A stretch of DNA of 64,000 nt from an uncultured Clostridium sp. (GTDB lineage: Bacteria > Bacillota > Clostridia > Clostridiales > Clostridiaceae). The stretch lies in contig CALBDU010000024.1 in the NCBI GenBank assembly GCA_937927335.1, forward strand, positions 52,006-116,005, in the 5' to 3' direction. The notes beneath the pieces were generated by a model. The model saw nothing but the letters and a program-made list of their open reading frames with translations. It made no database searches and was not told the DNA's origin. The position numbers and the translations under genes were made by a program. Below, one piece after another: positions 51,357 through 61,128 of the stretch; position 1 is the first letter of the stretch; each line of letters starts with the position of its first letter.

Positions 51357-51764
51357 TTGAAAAGAACAATTAATGTGGTGGGAGCCATAATAGAAAATGA
51401 CAAACATGAAATCCTCTGCGCTAAACGTTCATCAGAAATGATGCTGCCTGGCCTGTGGGAGTTCCCCGGAGGCAAAATAGAAATGGATGAAAGCCTGAAA
51501 GAGGCAGTAGAACGTGAAATACTGGAGGAACTAGGCTGCAAGGTTGAATTTATAAGAGTTTTTCACGACAACACCCACGAATATAACGATTATATTGTAA
51601 AGCTAATTACTGTAATTTGTAAAATAGCATCCTCCAATTCCCCTAAGGCAATAGAACACGAAAAACTTGCCTGGGTAAAACGAAACAGCCTTCTTGATTT
51701 AAAGTGGGCGCCTGCGGATATTCCTGCAGTGAAGCTGCTGCAAGCTGAAGCATCCGTAAAATAA
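51357..51764 (+). CDS. Nudix hydrolase, MutT/CTP-pyrophosphohydrolase type
   Basis: 135 residues from TTG 51357, set by GGAAGGTGA directly upstream; longer frames back to 51288 lack a site. Nudix box GGKIEMDESLKEAVEREILEELG falls at about residues 38-60 with all key Glu. Starts RTINVVGAIIENDKHEILCAKR, typical of 8-oxo-dGTP or 5-methyl-dCTP pyrophosphatases. Confidence 0.9.
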   Translation: MKRTINVVGAIIENDKHEILCAKRSSEMMLPGLWEFPGGKIEMDESLKEAVEREILEELGCKVEFIRVFHDNTHEYNDYIVKLITVICKIASSNSPKAIEHEKLAWVKRNSLLDLKWAPADIPAVKLLQAEASVK

Positions 51765-51779
51765 TTACATAAGAATAGC

Positions 51780-51808
51780 AAGGCCTTTGACTCAATATCA
51801 AAGGCCTT
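51780..51808. terminator. Bidirectional terminator
   Basis: AAGGCCTTTGA (51780-51790) pairs with TCAAAGGCCTT (51798-51808), T-rich tails on both sides. Confidence 0.85.
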
Positions 51809-51813
51809 TTAAT

Positions 51814-52188
51814 TTACTCTTTTCTGCAACACCCGGCATGGACCCAGTTCATAGTTTCATTGGGAAAGCCCAGATCTGTGTAGCAGATATCATCACCGGT
51901 GGAAATTTGTTTTTTGCATACGTAACAGATGGAATCATAACCAGCTTTTATTGCCTTTCCCGAAGCAGCAGGCTTCATTTCATTTCTTAGCTTTTCTTCA
52001 GTAAATCCCCTGCAAAGCAGATCGCAGATGTAGCTGGAGAAGCCGTTTTCTCCATGAGTCATTTTGGACTCCGTCAAGGCAAGTCTGTAAACATGTTCCG
52101 GAAGGCTGATGGATACTTTTTTCTTCAAAATACCAGATCCCACTATAATTTTACTACCATGATATGAAAGAAGCTGCAATGTGTGCAT
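51814..52188 (-). CDS. Ribbon-helix-helix-like protein with C-terminal zinc knuckle
   Basis: 124 residues as an open frame. The clear part starts at about residue 22: KKKVSISLPEHVYRLALTES with two helices, like a ribbon-helix-helix DNA-binding fold, followed by a zinc site CYVCKKQISTGDDIC ... HAGC. The start is uncertain: ATG 52188 has no good site, and TTG 52128 begins exactly at the fold. Function unknown; possibly a regulator. Confidence 0.6.
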   Translation of the reverse strand: MHTLQLLSYHGSKIIVGSGILKKKVSISLPEHVYRLALTESKMTHGENGFSSYICDLLCRGFTEEKLRNEMKPAASGKAIKAGYDSICYVCKKQISTGDDICYTDLGFPNETMNWVHAGCCRKE

Positions 52189-52333
52189 TCATTTTAGGCA
52201 AAGCTTCCTATTTTTATCTACTATTAGAATTTATATATAACCTGACATAATATCAAGTGATAAAAATGTATTTGTAACCTTTAACCCGGCAGGTTCATAT
52301 GCTGAATAAGTATTATAAAAGGAGGCCGGCAAT

Positions 52334-53053
52334 TTGAAATACAAAAACCCAGACCATGATATGTGCTGCCCTTTCAGAATATATGACTATAAATACAGCT
52401 ACAGGCCAGACAATTCATATCAGCCTTTAACAGTTTCCACTATAAAATTGTCAAATTCAAACGATAAAATAATTGAAAATATACAAATTCCAGTATTCCA
52501 GGATGGAATTGACCCGGGAATCCTTGAAAAACTCAACCGAAATATCAAGGCTGACATAATGGAGTTCAAAGAACAAATGGAAACCGCTGCAGATGAATAT
52601 GCTGAAAAATTAAAAAAACTGGGGAGGAAGCCCAATCCATATAAGATCTCTACCACATATTCAGTTACCTACAACAAAAATAATATCCTCAGTATATCTT
52701 TGTTTTTCCAGGAATACATCTCCGGCAGAAACAGCTATATCAGGACCACCTACAATTATGATCTTAGAACCGGTGAGTCCATTCCTTTAAAGAGACTGTT
52801 CAAACCAGGTGTTAATTATCTAAGTGCATTGAACAGGAAAGCCGGAGAATACCTGCAGGCTTACTCTCCCGCTACTTTATCCCAATTTAAAGGAATAAGG
52901 GAGGATCAGCCCTATTACCTGGATTCTAACTCTCTTGTTTTGTTCCCGGCCTTTAATGAAATTGCAGGAGCTGCAGCAGACATACCTGTTATAAGGCTCC
53001 CGCTTACATCCCTCAGTAATATTTTAAATTCCAGACTGTTGGATAATTACTGA
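52334..53053 (+). CDS. DUF3298-like protein
   Basis: 239 residues from TTG 52334 (GGAGG, 8 bases). Matches one unit of the lipoprotein at 25012-26472: YNYDLRTGESIPLKRLFKPGVNYL, then GIREDQPYYLDSNSLVLF. No signal peptide is visible, which is odd for a family that is usually extracytoplasmic; the N-terminus (CCPFRIYDYKYSYRP) suggests otherwise. Confidence 0.7.
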   Translation: MKYKNPDHDMCCPFRIYDYKYSYRPDNSYQPLTVSTIKLSNSNDKIIENIQIPVFQDGIDPGILEKLNRNIKADIMEFKEQMETAADEYAEKLKKLGRKPNPYKISTTYSVTYNKNNILSISLFFQEYISGRNSYIRTTYNYDLRTGESIPLKRLFKPGVNYLSALNRKAGEYLQAYSPATLSQFKGIREDQPYYLDSNSLVLFPAFNEIAGAAADIPVIRLPLTSLSNILNSRLLDNY

Positions 53054-53088
53054 TATCTGAGGAGCAGCATTAACTTATCCGTGCCTGG

Positions 53089-53694
53089 CTATTTTAAACC
53101 AGTGGCCTTGAGAGGACCCATAATAGTCATTTTGGACAGAATCAGGGCCATTTCCCTTGGGGATTTGTCCATACCGCTTTCCATCCATTGCTGTACAAGG
53201 CCCAGATGTGCTGAAATAATATAAGCTATAACATATTTTTCCGGTATCAGAAGCTTCTCCTTATCGAAAAATTTAATCTGGTTCTTTTCAAACAAGGCTT
53301 TCTCCATAAAGCTCTTCAGCTTCCTCTGGAACAAAGGGTCTCCATTTGGACCCAGTACCGCCTTCATGAAATCTGAATTTTCCTTAAAATATTGAAAAAG
53401 CTTTACAAGATAAGGCACCGGTTCATTCACAACCTTCATACCAAGAAGATTTACATAATCAATATCCTTTATATGCTCCTGGATTTCCTCCATGATTTCA
53501 TTTTCCACCTTTTCCAAAAGATCATATTTATCGGTGTAGTGGATGTAAAAGGTTCCCCTGTTTATATCAGCCCTGGTGGTTAGGTCGGTAATGGATATAT
53601 TATTGAAGCCCTTCTCTACAATAAGCTCCGCCAAGGCATCCTTTATCATTCTCTTTGTTCTTTTGGCCCTTCTGTCATTCTCTGACTTCAGCAT
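53089..53694 (-). CDS. TetR/AcrR-family transcriptional regulator
   Basis: 201 residues. Helix-turn-helix ALAELIVEKGFNNISITDLTTRADINRGTFYIHYTDK (split here only as a domain, residues 18-55) and a TetR_C_33-like helical domain. Divergent from the giant activase gene; two AT-rich half-palindromes in between are candidate sites. Confidence 0.9.
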   Translation of the reverse strand: MLKSENDRRAKRTKRMIKDALAELIVEKGFNNISITDLTTRADINRGTFYIHYTDKYDLLEKVENEIMEEIQEHIKDIDYVNLLGMKVVNEPVPYLVKLFQYFKENSDFMKAVLGPNGDPLFQRKLKSFMEKALFEKNQIKFFDKEKLLIPEKYVIAYIISAHLGLVQQWMESGMDKSPREMALILSKMTIMGPLKATGLK

Positions 53695-53737
53695 AGCAAT
53701 CCCCCACTTTAAAATATAATGAACAACTTTTCAACTT

Positions 53738-53755
53738 ATGTTGATTAATTAACAT
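53738..53755. promoter_or_regulatory. Candidate TetR operator upstream of the activase gene
   Basis: ATGTTGATTAATTAACAT is an 18-bp palindrome with one mismatched pair. A related site, ATTATTAATCAACA (53812-53825), lies about 75 bases downstream, inverted, just before the activase ribosome site. Confidence 0.5.
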
Positions 53756-53863
53756 TATGAAAAGTACTGTTTATTGAGTTAAATTCTATATTTATTATAA
53801 TATACATATAGATTATTAATCAACAGCTTGTTTATTAAAATAAGCATAGATGGAGGGGTTTGT

Positions 53864-56800
53864 ATGAATTTATATCATGCAGGCATAGATGTGGGCTCTA
53901 CCACAGTAAAGGTTGTAATTTTCAATAGTACCGTAAAAATGATTTATGGACGCTATGAACGTCACTACACAGATATCAGAAAGAAGCTTCTGGAAATGCT
54001 TCTGGATGTACAAAATATTCTTGGAGATGCCAGATTAACAGTGATGATCACCGGCTCCGGTGGCATGAATATATCAAAAGACCTTTATGTTTCCTTTGTT
54101 CAGGAGGTGGCTGCCTCTGCAAAAGCCATTAGGACTTATCATCCCGAGGCTGATGCAGCCATAGAACTTGGCGGTGAGGATGCCAAGATCACCTATTTCA
54201 AGGACGGTGTAGAGCAAAGGATGAACGGCACCTGCGCGGGGGGCACTGGTTCCTTTATTGACCAGATGGCCTCGCTGCTAAAGGTGGATGCTTCAGAGCT
54301 GAATGAACTGGCTAAAAGCTACAATACCATATATCCCATTGCTGCAAGATGCGGCGTATTTGCAAAGACGGACATCCAGCCCCTTTTAAATGAAGGTGCT
54401 GCCAGAGAAGACATTGCAGTCTCCGTATTACAGGCTATAGTTATTCAGACTATCAGTGGTTTAGCCTGTGGCAGGCCTATAAGGGGCAATGTGGCTTTTC
54501 TGGGTGGCCCCTTGTATTTTCTTTCAGAATTAAGGAAAAGATTCATTGATGTGCTTAAACTGGAGGATAACCAGGTTATATTTCCTGAAAACTCCCAACT
54601 GTATGTAGCCATCGGAGCTGCTCTGTCATCAATAGGCTGTGAGAATATAATATCCTTGGACAACCTTATATACCGCCTGGAGAAACTGGAAAATAAAGCA
54701 TCTGCTGAAACAAACAGACTGTCTCCTCTTTTTTCAAGCTCAGATGAATATAATGAGTTCAAGCTCAGGCATGAAAAAAGCATTGTAGAAAGAAGAAATT
54801 GGAAAGACTTTAGCGGAAAGTGCTTCCTTGGTATAGACGCCGGCTCCACCACCACAAAAGCAGCTCTGATAGACAATGAAGGAGCTCTGCTTTACACCTA
54901 TTATGATAATAATGGAGGAAGTCCCCTAAAATCCACCATAAAGGTACTTAAGGATTTATACAGCGTACTTCCCAATAATGCTGAAATTGCAAACTCCACT
55001 GTTACAGGCTATGGCGAAGGTCTGCTTAAGGCTGCATTAAAGGTGGACATCGGCGAAATCGAAACTGTTGCCCATTATAAGGCTGCAGAGTTCTTCTGTC
55101 CCGGAGTGGATTTTATACTGGATATAGGAGGACAGGATATGAAATGCCTCAAAATCAAGGATGGAGTTATTGAAAGCATACTGCTTAATGAAGCCTGTTC
55201 AGCAGGCTGTGGTTCCTTTTTAGATACCTTTGCCAGTTCCCTTGAATTAGGCATAAACGATTTTGCATCCAGGGCCCTGGAAGCGGAAGCACCTGTGGAT
55301 CTGGGCTCAAGATGTACCGTTTTTATGAATTCCAGAGTTAAGCAGGCCCAGAAGGAAGGAGCATCCATAGCTGATATTTCCGCAGGCTTATCCTATTCTG
55401 TAATAAAAAATGCACTATTTAAGGTTATCAAGGCTAGAAATCCCAGAGAGCTTGGAGAAAAGATCGTAGTGCAGGGTGGAACCTTTTATAACGATGCAGT
55501 ACTGAGAAGCTTTGAGCTGCTTTCAGAAAGAGAAGCCATCAGACCTGATATTTCAGGTATAATGGGAGCCTTTGGAGCTGCATTGATTTCAAGAGAAAGA
55601 TATGTGGCAGGACACGAAACAACCCTGCTTGATAAAGGAAGGCTGGATGATTTTGATATTAAAACAACTATAGCCAGGTGCGGAAAATGCGCCAACAACT
55701 GCCTGCTTACCATAAACAGGTTTAAGAATGGAGAACGGTACATTTCTGGCAATAGATGCGAAAAGGGCGCTGGCAGAGAAAATGACAAAAACCTTCTTCC
55801 CAACCTGTTTGACTACAAGTATAGACGGATTTTCAGCTATAAGCCTTTAACGATGCAGGAGGCACCGAAAGGAACTGTGGGTATACCACGGGTTTTAAAT
55901 ATGTATGAAAATTACCCCTTCTGGTTTACCCTGTTTACAGGCCTTGGCTTTAGGGTGGAGCTTTCAGAAAGGTCCTCCAGTGAGCTTTATGAAAAAGGAA
56001 TTGAAACCATTCCTTCCGAATCCGTGTGCTATCCCGGCAAGATTGTACACGGGCATATAATGAACCTGATAGAAAAAAATACAGATTTCATATTTTATCC
56101 AAGCATTACCCACGAGCAGCAGGAGCAAAAGGATGCAGACAACCACTTCAACTGTCCTGTAGTGGCGTCCTATCCGGAGGTTATTAAAAACAATATTGAC
56201 TTGTTAAGGGAAAAGAATATTTTATTCATGAAGCCCTTTCTCCCCTATGACAATAAAAAAGGAATGCTAAAGAGACTCCTGCAGGAGCTGGCGGCCTTTA
56301 ATATCAGCCGGTTCGACCTTGAGGAAAGCCTGGACAAGGCCTATGCAGAACAGGAAAGCTTCAAAAAGGATATACAAAAGGCCGGAGAGGATACCCTGAA
56401 GCTTATGCAGGAAAAAAACCTTAGGGGCATTGTGCTGGCTGGAAGGCCATATCATACTGACCCCCAGATTAACCACGGCATACCGGAAATGATAAATTCC
56501 CTTGGTCTTGCCGTATTGACAGAGGATTCCGTGTCTCACCTCGGTCAGGTTGATCGACCCTTAAGAGTGGTTGATCAATGGGCCTATCATTCCAGGCTTT
56601 ATGCCGCAGCCAGCTTTGTATCCACCAGGAAGGATCTGGAGCTGGTGCAGCTTAATTCCTTTGGCTGTGGGCTGGATGCAGTTACTACAGACCAGGTGCA
56701 GGAAATACTTAATAGTAATTCCAAGGTATACACCACCATCAAAATCGATGAAGGAAATAATCTGGGTGCAGCCAGGATAAGGCTCCGTTCCTTAAAGGCT

Positions 56801-58171
56801 ACAATGCTGGAACGTGAAAAGAATGATATGGAACCTAAAAAGACAAGTTATAAGTGCAGAAAAATTCCATTCACAGAGGATATGAGGAAAAAACACACTA
56901 TACTTGCCCCTGAAATGTCCCCTATACACTTCCAGTTTTTACAGGAGGCCTTCAGGCAGTCCGGATACAACATGGTGGTGCTTCCCTCCGTTTATAATAA
57001 GGCCGTGGAGGAAGGTCTCAAGTATGTAAATAACGATGCCTGCTATCCCGCCATAATTGTTATAGGGCAGATTATTGAAGCCTTGAAATCCGGAAAATAC
57101 AACCTGAACAGTACATCGGTAATGATATCTCAGACAGGAGGAGGCTGCAGGGCTACCAACTATATAGGCTTTTTAAGAAAGGCGCTGAAGGATGCAGGCT
57201 TTGAAAATATACCGGTAATTTCACTAAATGCCAAGGGAATTGAGAAAAACCCTGGCTTTAAGCTGTCACTAAGTCTCCTGAACAGGTGTCTGATGGCATT
57301 GATTTACGGCGATGTTCTGATGAATGTGCTTTATAGGGTAAGACCCTATGAAAAAATAAAGGGTTCTGCAGATAAGCTATATGAAAAATGGGCTAAAATA
57401 TGCAAAGGTTCCCTTAAGGTAGGCGACAAAAGCAGTTTTAAGAAAAATATAAAAGCCTTGGTAAAGGAATTTGAGAGCTTTGAAATAATTGACAAAATAA
57501 AGCCAAGAGTTGGCCTTGTGGGAGAAATACTAGTTAAATTCCATCCTCTTGCCAACAACAATGTGGTTAAGGTTCTAGAGGATGAAGGTGCTGAAGCAGT
57601 TATGCCTGGGCTTACTGACTTTATGCTGAACTGTGCACTGGATGCAGATTTCAGATATAAAAACCTTTCAGGCAGCAGATTGTCCCAGTTGCTGGGTCTT
57701 GCAGCCATAAACATAATAGAGTTTTACAGGAATGCCTATAGGGATGTATTGAAAAACAGCAGCAGATTCCATGCTCCAAAGCCAATATTTGAGATAGCAA
57801 AGGGAGCCTCCTCTGTGGTTTCCCTGGGTCATCAGACCGGAGAGGGCTGGTTCCTGACAGGAGAAATGGTGGAGCTCATCGAGAGCGGTGTTAAAAACAT
57901 CATCTGCATGCAGCCCTTCGCCTGCCTGCCAAACCACATAACCGGCAAGGGCATGATGAAGGAGCTGAAGCGGCTCTATCCCGGCACAAACATAGTGGCT
58001 GTAGACTACGATCCCGGCGCCAGCGAGGTGAACCAGCTGAACAGGATCAAGCTCATGATTGCAACAGCCTTTGATAATCTCGAAAATCCAGCTGCAAATG
58101 AAAACTGCTCTGAGAAGGAAGTTTGCTATGGTTTTAAAGCCAAGCCCTCTTTCAAGGCACAGAAGGTGTGA
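53864..58171 (+). CDS. Giant 2-hydroxyacyl-CoA dehydratase activase
   Basis: 1435 residues from ATG 53864 (GGAGGGG). Two ASKHA ATPase domains: the first (about 5-275) with AGIDVGSTTVKVV, GTCAGGTGSFIDQ and RCGVF; the second (about 320-590) with LGIDAGSTTTKAA, EACSAGCGSFLD and RCTVF, each with the Cys that hold a shared [4Fe-4S] cluster. Then a DUF2229 region (about 670-900) and a 2-hydroxyglutaryl-CoA dehydratase D-component-like part (about 900-1400, GGCRATNYI). This large form is common in Clostridia; it is thought to activate a radical dehydratase or act as a reductase, but its substrate is not known. Confidence 0.93.
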   Translation: MNLYHAGIDVGSTTVKVVIFNSTVKMIYGRYERHYTDIRKKLLEMLLDVQNILGDARLTVMITGSGGMNISKDLYVSFVQEVAASAKAIRTYHPEADAAIELGGEDAKITYFKDGVEQRMNGTCAGGTGSFIDQMASLLKVDASELNELAKSYNTIYPIAARCGVFAKTDIQPLLNEGAAREDIAVSVLQAIVIQTISGLACGRPIRGNVAFLGGPLYFLSELRKRFIDVLKLEDNQVIFPENSQLYVAIGAALSSIGCENIISLDNLIYRLEKLENKASAETNRLSPLFSSSDEYNEFKLRHEKSIVERRNWKDFSGKCFLGIDAGSTTTKAALIDNEGALLYTYYDNNGGSPLKSTIKVLKDLYSVLPNNAEIANSTVTGYGEGLLKAALKVDIGEIETVAHYKAAEFFCPGVDFILDIGGQDMKCLKIKDGVIESILLNEACSAGCGSFLDTFASSLELGINDFASRALEAEAPVDLGSRCTVFMNSRVKQAQKEGASIADISAGLSYSVIKNALFKVIKARNPRELGEKIVVQGGTFYNDAVLRSFELLSEREAIRPDISGIMGAFGAALISRERYVAGHETTLLDKGRLDDFDIKTTIARCGKCANNCLLTINRFKNGERYISGNRCEKGAGRENDKNLLPNLFDYKYRRIFSYKPLTMQEAPKGTVGIPRVLNMYENYPFWFTLFTGLGFRVELSERSSSELYEKGIETIPSESVCYPGKIVHGHIMNLIEKNTDFIFYPSITHEQQEQKDADNHFNCPVVASYPEVIKNNIDLLREKNILFMKPFLPYDNKKGMLKRLLQELAAFNISRFDLEESLDKAYAEQESFKKDIQKAGEDTLKLMQEKNLRGIVLAGRPYHTDPQINHGIPEMINSLGLAVLTEDSVSHLGQVDRPLRVVDQWAYHSRLYAAASFVSTRKDLELVQLNSFGCGLDAVTTDQVQEILNSNSKVYTTIKIDEGNNLGAARIRLRSLKATMLEREKNDMEPKKTSYKCRKIPFTEDMRKKHTILAPEMSPIHFQFLQEAFRQSGYNMVVLPSVYNKAVEEGLKYVNNDACYPAIIVIGQIIEALKSGKYNLNSTSVMISQTGGGCRATNYIGFLRKALKDAGFENIPVISLNAKGIEKNPGFKLSLSLLNRCLMALIYGDVLMNVLYRVRPYEKIKGSADKLYEKWAKICKGSLKVGDKSSFKKNIKALVKEFESFEIIDKIKPRVGLVGEILVKFHPLANNNVVKVLEDEGAEAVMPGLTDFMLNCALDADFRYKNLSGSRLSQLLGLAAINIIEFYRNAYRDVLKNSSRFHAPKPIFEIAKGASSVVSLGHQTGEGWFLTGEMVELIESGVKNIICMQPFACLPNHITGKGMMKELKRLYPGTNIVAVDYDPGASEVNQLNRIKLMIATAFDNLENPAANENCSEKEVCYGFKAKPSFKAQKV

Positions 58172-58195
58172 TATAAATTTGCTGGTTATGAAAAA

Positions 58196-58225
58196 GCCAA
58201 GCCCCGGTTTTGATCGAGGCTTGGC
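58196..58225 (+). terminator. Terminator of the activase gene
   Basis: GCCAAGCC (58196-58203) and GGCTTGGC (58218-58225) with inner CG/CG; weak T tail. Confidence 0.75.
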
Positions 58226-58258
58226 ATAAACATTGATTTTTATCTTTATTTAAGGATT

Positions 58259-59353
58259 CTATTTGAAATATTCCTGCCCAAGCAAATCTGCAGCTAAAAG
58301 TGCATCGTACAACTGATCAGCAGTAACATCTCCTGCTAAATTGTGGATTGATTCACCAGGCACACAGGCCTTTTCTGCAGCTATTCTAACCCTCTTAACA
58401 TCTGATACTCCTACTTCTTCCAATGTAACAGGAAGACCTACAGAATAACAGAAGTCCATTACTTCTTTAATTTCTTCCTTAGGTGCATTTTCAAGAATCA
58501 GCTGTGCAATAGTTCCGAATGCAACTAATGAACCATGCATGGTGGAATCACATTCCGGTAGTGCAGTAAAACCATTATATACTGAGTGTGCAACGGCAAG
58601 ACCTCCATTGTCTGCACCTACACCGCTTAAATATGTATTAGCCTCAATAATCCCTTCTAAAGCAGGTGTTACCAAATGCTTTTCACATGCTAATTTTGCC
58701 TGATAACCGCATTTTAACAGTGTCTTATAGCATAATTCACATAAAGCCATGGCTGAAAGTGTAACTCCTCCATTTTCCAGGCTTGGTGAATCCGTTCTAA
58801 CACATGCTCTTGCTTCAAAGTATGTTCCAAGAGCATCTCCCATGCCTGCCACTAGAAATTTTGGAGGTGCATTTGCTATAATTTCACTGTCAACAATAAC
58901 TGCATCCGGATTCTTAGGATAGAACAGATATGTATTAAAAGTTCCGTCATCATTGTAGATAACTGAAAGTCCTGTACAAGGAGCATCTGTTGCCACTACA
59001 GTAGGGATAATAGCAACTGGGCGGTTTTCATAGTGGGCAGTTGCCTTTGCCGTATCAATGGCAGAGCCTCCCCCAACACCAACAACCACTTGAATATTTT
59101 CTTCTCTAACGATTTTTCTCATCTTTTCAATCTCACCATTGGAGCTTATTCCGCCAAAGATTTCAAAATGCAATTTGCAGTCTGTTCCTTCAAAACTTTC
59201 CTCAATCTTTTCTTTGCATCCCTTATATCCGCTTTTGCTGCAGATAAACAAAAATGAAGAACCTAAATCCTTTGTTTCCTCACAGAAATTTAACAATGCT
59301 CCCTTTCCCTGAACATATTTTAGAGGAGCTCTAAATAATTTCTTTACAGCCAT
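58259..59353 (-). CDS. gldA: Glycerol dehydrogenase (iron-dependent-alcohol-dehydrogenase family)
   Basis: 364 residues from ATG 59353 (AGAAGG, 8 bases). NAD-binding GVGGGSAIDTAKA and TVVATDAPCTGLSVIY; metal ligands D in AGMGDALGTYFEA and H in VAHSVYNGF and MHGSLVAFG. Oxidises glycerol to dihydroxyacetone with NAD. Consensus promoter at 59398-59426. Confidence 0.93.
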   Translation of the reverse strand: MAVKKLFRAPLKYVQGKGALLNFCEETKDLGSSFLFICSKSGYKGCKEKIEESFEGTDCKLHFEIFGGISSNGEIEKMRKIVREENIQVVVGVGGGSAIDTAKATAHYENRPVAIIPTVVATDAPCTGLSVIYNDDGTFNTYLFYPKNPDAVIVDSEIIANAPPKFLVAGMGDALGTYFEARACVRTDSPSLENGGVTLSAMALCELCYKTLLKCGYQAKLACEKHLVTPALEGIIEANTYLSGVGADNGGLAVAHSVYNGFTALPECDSTMHGSLVAFGTIAQLILENAPKEEIKEVMDFCYSVGLPVTLEEVGVSDVKRVRIAAEKACVPGESIHNLAGDVTADQLYDALLAADLLGQEYFK

Positions 59354-59397
59354 TGACAAAACCTTCTTTCAAAAATTCATATTAATTCTATAATTTT

Positions 59398-59426
59398 ATA
59401 TTACTCCTGGAAAAATTTATTGTCAA
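59398..59426 (-). promoter_or_regulatory. Promoter of the glycerol dehydrogenase gene
   Basis: On the minus strand TTGACA (59426-59421), 17 bases, TAATAT (59403-59398), about 45 bases before the start codon. Confidence 0.7.
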
Positions 59427-59591
59427 TATTTTAACAATAAAACATACAAATAAATCTGTATATTTTACTTCGCCCATTATGCAAATTATTTCAAACCCAT
59501 CTAGTCACTGGATCTATAGCTTTTTACAACAGATATATCTTCATTTTTCAACTCAATGACCCACTATTTAATGTTACATTTTTATCATTTC

Positions 59592-59620
59592 AAATATCAA
59601 GTGCGTGGCACCTGATATTT
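59592..59620. repeat. GTGC-GCAC hairpin element
   Basis: AAATATCA-A-GTGC, loop GTG, GCAC-C-TGATATTT. It contains the GTGCnTGGCACC core known from clostridial REP-like sequences and may also end transcription of the MocR gene (stop at 59634). Confidence 0.6.
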
Positions 59621-59633
59621 CTATTACTTCTAT

Positions 59634-61019
59634 TTACCAGCCCATATTGTAATCCAACAACTTTTTCCTTGAGCCGCTGTCTAACATTTTGCCTATCTCC
59701 TCTGATATTATTCTAATACCGTTCCCAATTTGGCCTGTTTCCACAGAGGATAGGCTTATTCGTAGTGCGTTGCCTTGAAAACTATGAAGAAACATTGCTT
59801 CGCAGTCTGTTGTTAACACATTTTGGGAATGAAGTGCTGAAACAAGTGTTTTTGCATTCACTTTTTCCGGAAGCTCCATATATACAAAAAAGCCTGAATC
59901 AGGAACATATGCCGGGATATCAGCTATTCCGTGTTTTTTGTATGCCTCTTTAAATATATTCATTTTATTCTCATAAATTGATTTCATCTTCTTTTCATAT
60001 TTGTGGAACATGCCGCTGTTTATAAATATCTCCAGGGCACCCTGGGATATTATGGAGGTGCCTTTATCACAAAGCATCTTATATTGGAGGAATGCTCCTG
60101 AAAGCGCCTCTGGAACAATTACCGCCGCCACTCTGAGGCCTGGCAGAAGGGTTTTTGAGTATGTTTTTATATATATTGCCTTCTCAGCTTTGTCAAAACA
60201 GTACAAAGGGTCCTCCCTGGCATCAGTGGACAGCTCCCCCAGATAATCATCCTCCACTAGATACACATCATACTTTTCTGCCAGCTTGGCAATTTTGCTT
60301 TTTTCATCAAAATTATAGGAAAGCCCTAAAGGATTTTGAAACCTTGGCATTGTATAAAAAAATTTTATATTTCCATATTTGAAAGCTGCCTCAAGCTTGT
60401 TAAAGTCCAAGCCTTCCCTTGTCCTTTTAATTCCTACAGCATTTACGCCGTTAAGCTTCAGACAACTGATCATTCCTGCATAGGTAGGCTGTTCCACCAG
60501 CACATTTCTTTTTCCATTTGGAAAAGGCATCCTCGCCAGAATATCCAGCACCTGCTGTACTCCAGAGGTTATGCAAATGTCATCCTTTGTAACAAATATC
60601 TGGCTGTTTTGAAGATGCCTGGCCAGCACAGTCCTCAAGCTGTCAATACCTCTTGGATAGCTTGTGTAGGTGAACATGGCCTCCTTGTAGGTATCTATTG
60701 CCTGATTTATGCAATGTTTAAGCTCAGTATAAGGAATAACGTCATTATCCGGTGTTGGGCATAAAAAGTCTGTTGCTTTGCTTTCACTGCATTGATCCTT
60801 CAGCCCTTTAGACTTTACAATATAATACCCGCTTTTAGGCACTGAATATATTATGTGCAAATACTCCAGTTCCCTGTATGCACGGATAACGGTAGATGTA
60901 CTAACCTTGAGCTTTAAGGATATATCCCTTATGGAAGGAACCTTTTTCCCAGGTTTTAAATTTCCATTGTCCACTTCACTTTTTATATGCGATACCACAG
61001 TCTCATACCTGTAACTCAC
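59634..61019 (-). CDS. MocR-type regulator (GntR HTH plus aminotransferase fold)
   Basis: 461 residues. GntR winged helix at 1-75 (KKVPSIRDISLKLKVSTSTVIRAYRELE) and a fold-I aminotransferase domain (about 95-450) with SGVQQVLD, VEDDYLGEL and the PLP lysine in TYSKTLLPGLR. MocR proteins sense PLP-bound amino compounds and control vitamin B6 or amino-acid genes. Divergent from the acetyltransferase. Confidence 0.92.
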   Translation of the reverse strand: MSYRYETVVSHIKSEVDNGNLKPGKKVPSIRDISLKLKVSTSTVIRAYRELEYLHIIYSVPKSGYYIVKSKGLKDQCSESKATDFLCPTPDNDVIPYTELKHCINQAIDTYKEAMFTYTSYPRGIDSLRTVLARHLQNSQIFVTKDDICITSGVQQVLDILARMPFPNGKRNVLVEQPTYAGMISCLKLNGVNAVGIKRTREGLDFNKLEAAFKYGNIKFFYTMPRFQNPLGLSYNFDEKSKIAKLAEKYDVYLVEDDYLGELSTDAREDPLYCFDKAEKAIYIKTYSKTLLPGLRVAAVIVPEALSGAFLQYKMLCDKGTSIISQGALEIFINSGMFHKYEKKMKSIYENKMNIFKEAYKKHGIADIPAYVPDSGFFVYMELPEKVNAKTLVSALHSQNVLTTDCEAMFLHSFQGNALRISLSSVETGQIGNGIRIISEEIGKMLDSGSRKKLLDYNMGW

Positions 61020-61128
61020 TTCAACACCCCCAGTCTGTTAGCATACAGATTAAAATAAATTGCGTTGTACACTAATTTTCATACTGTTATACTAATTTAA
61101 AATATACCACAATTCCAGGAGGTTAACT

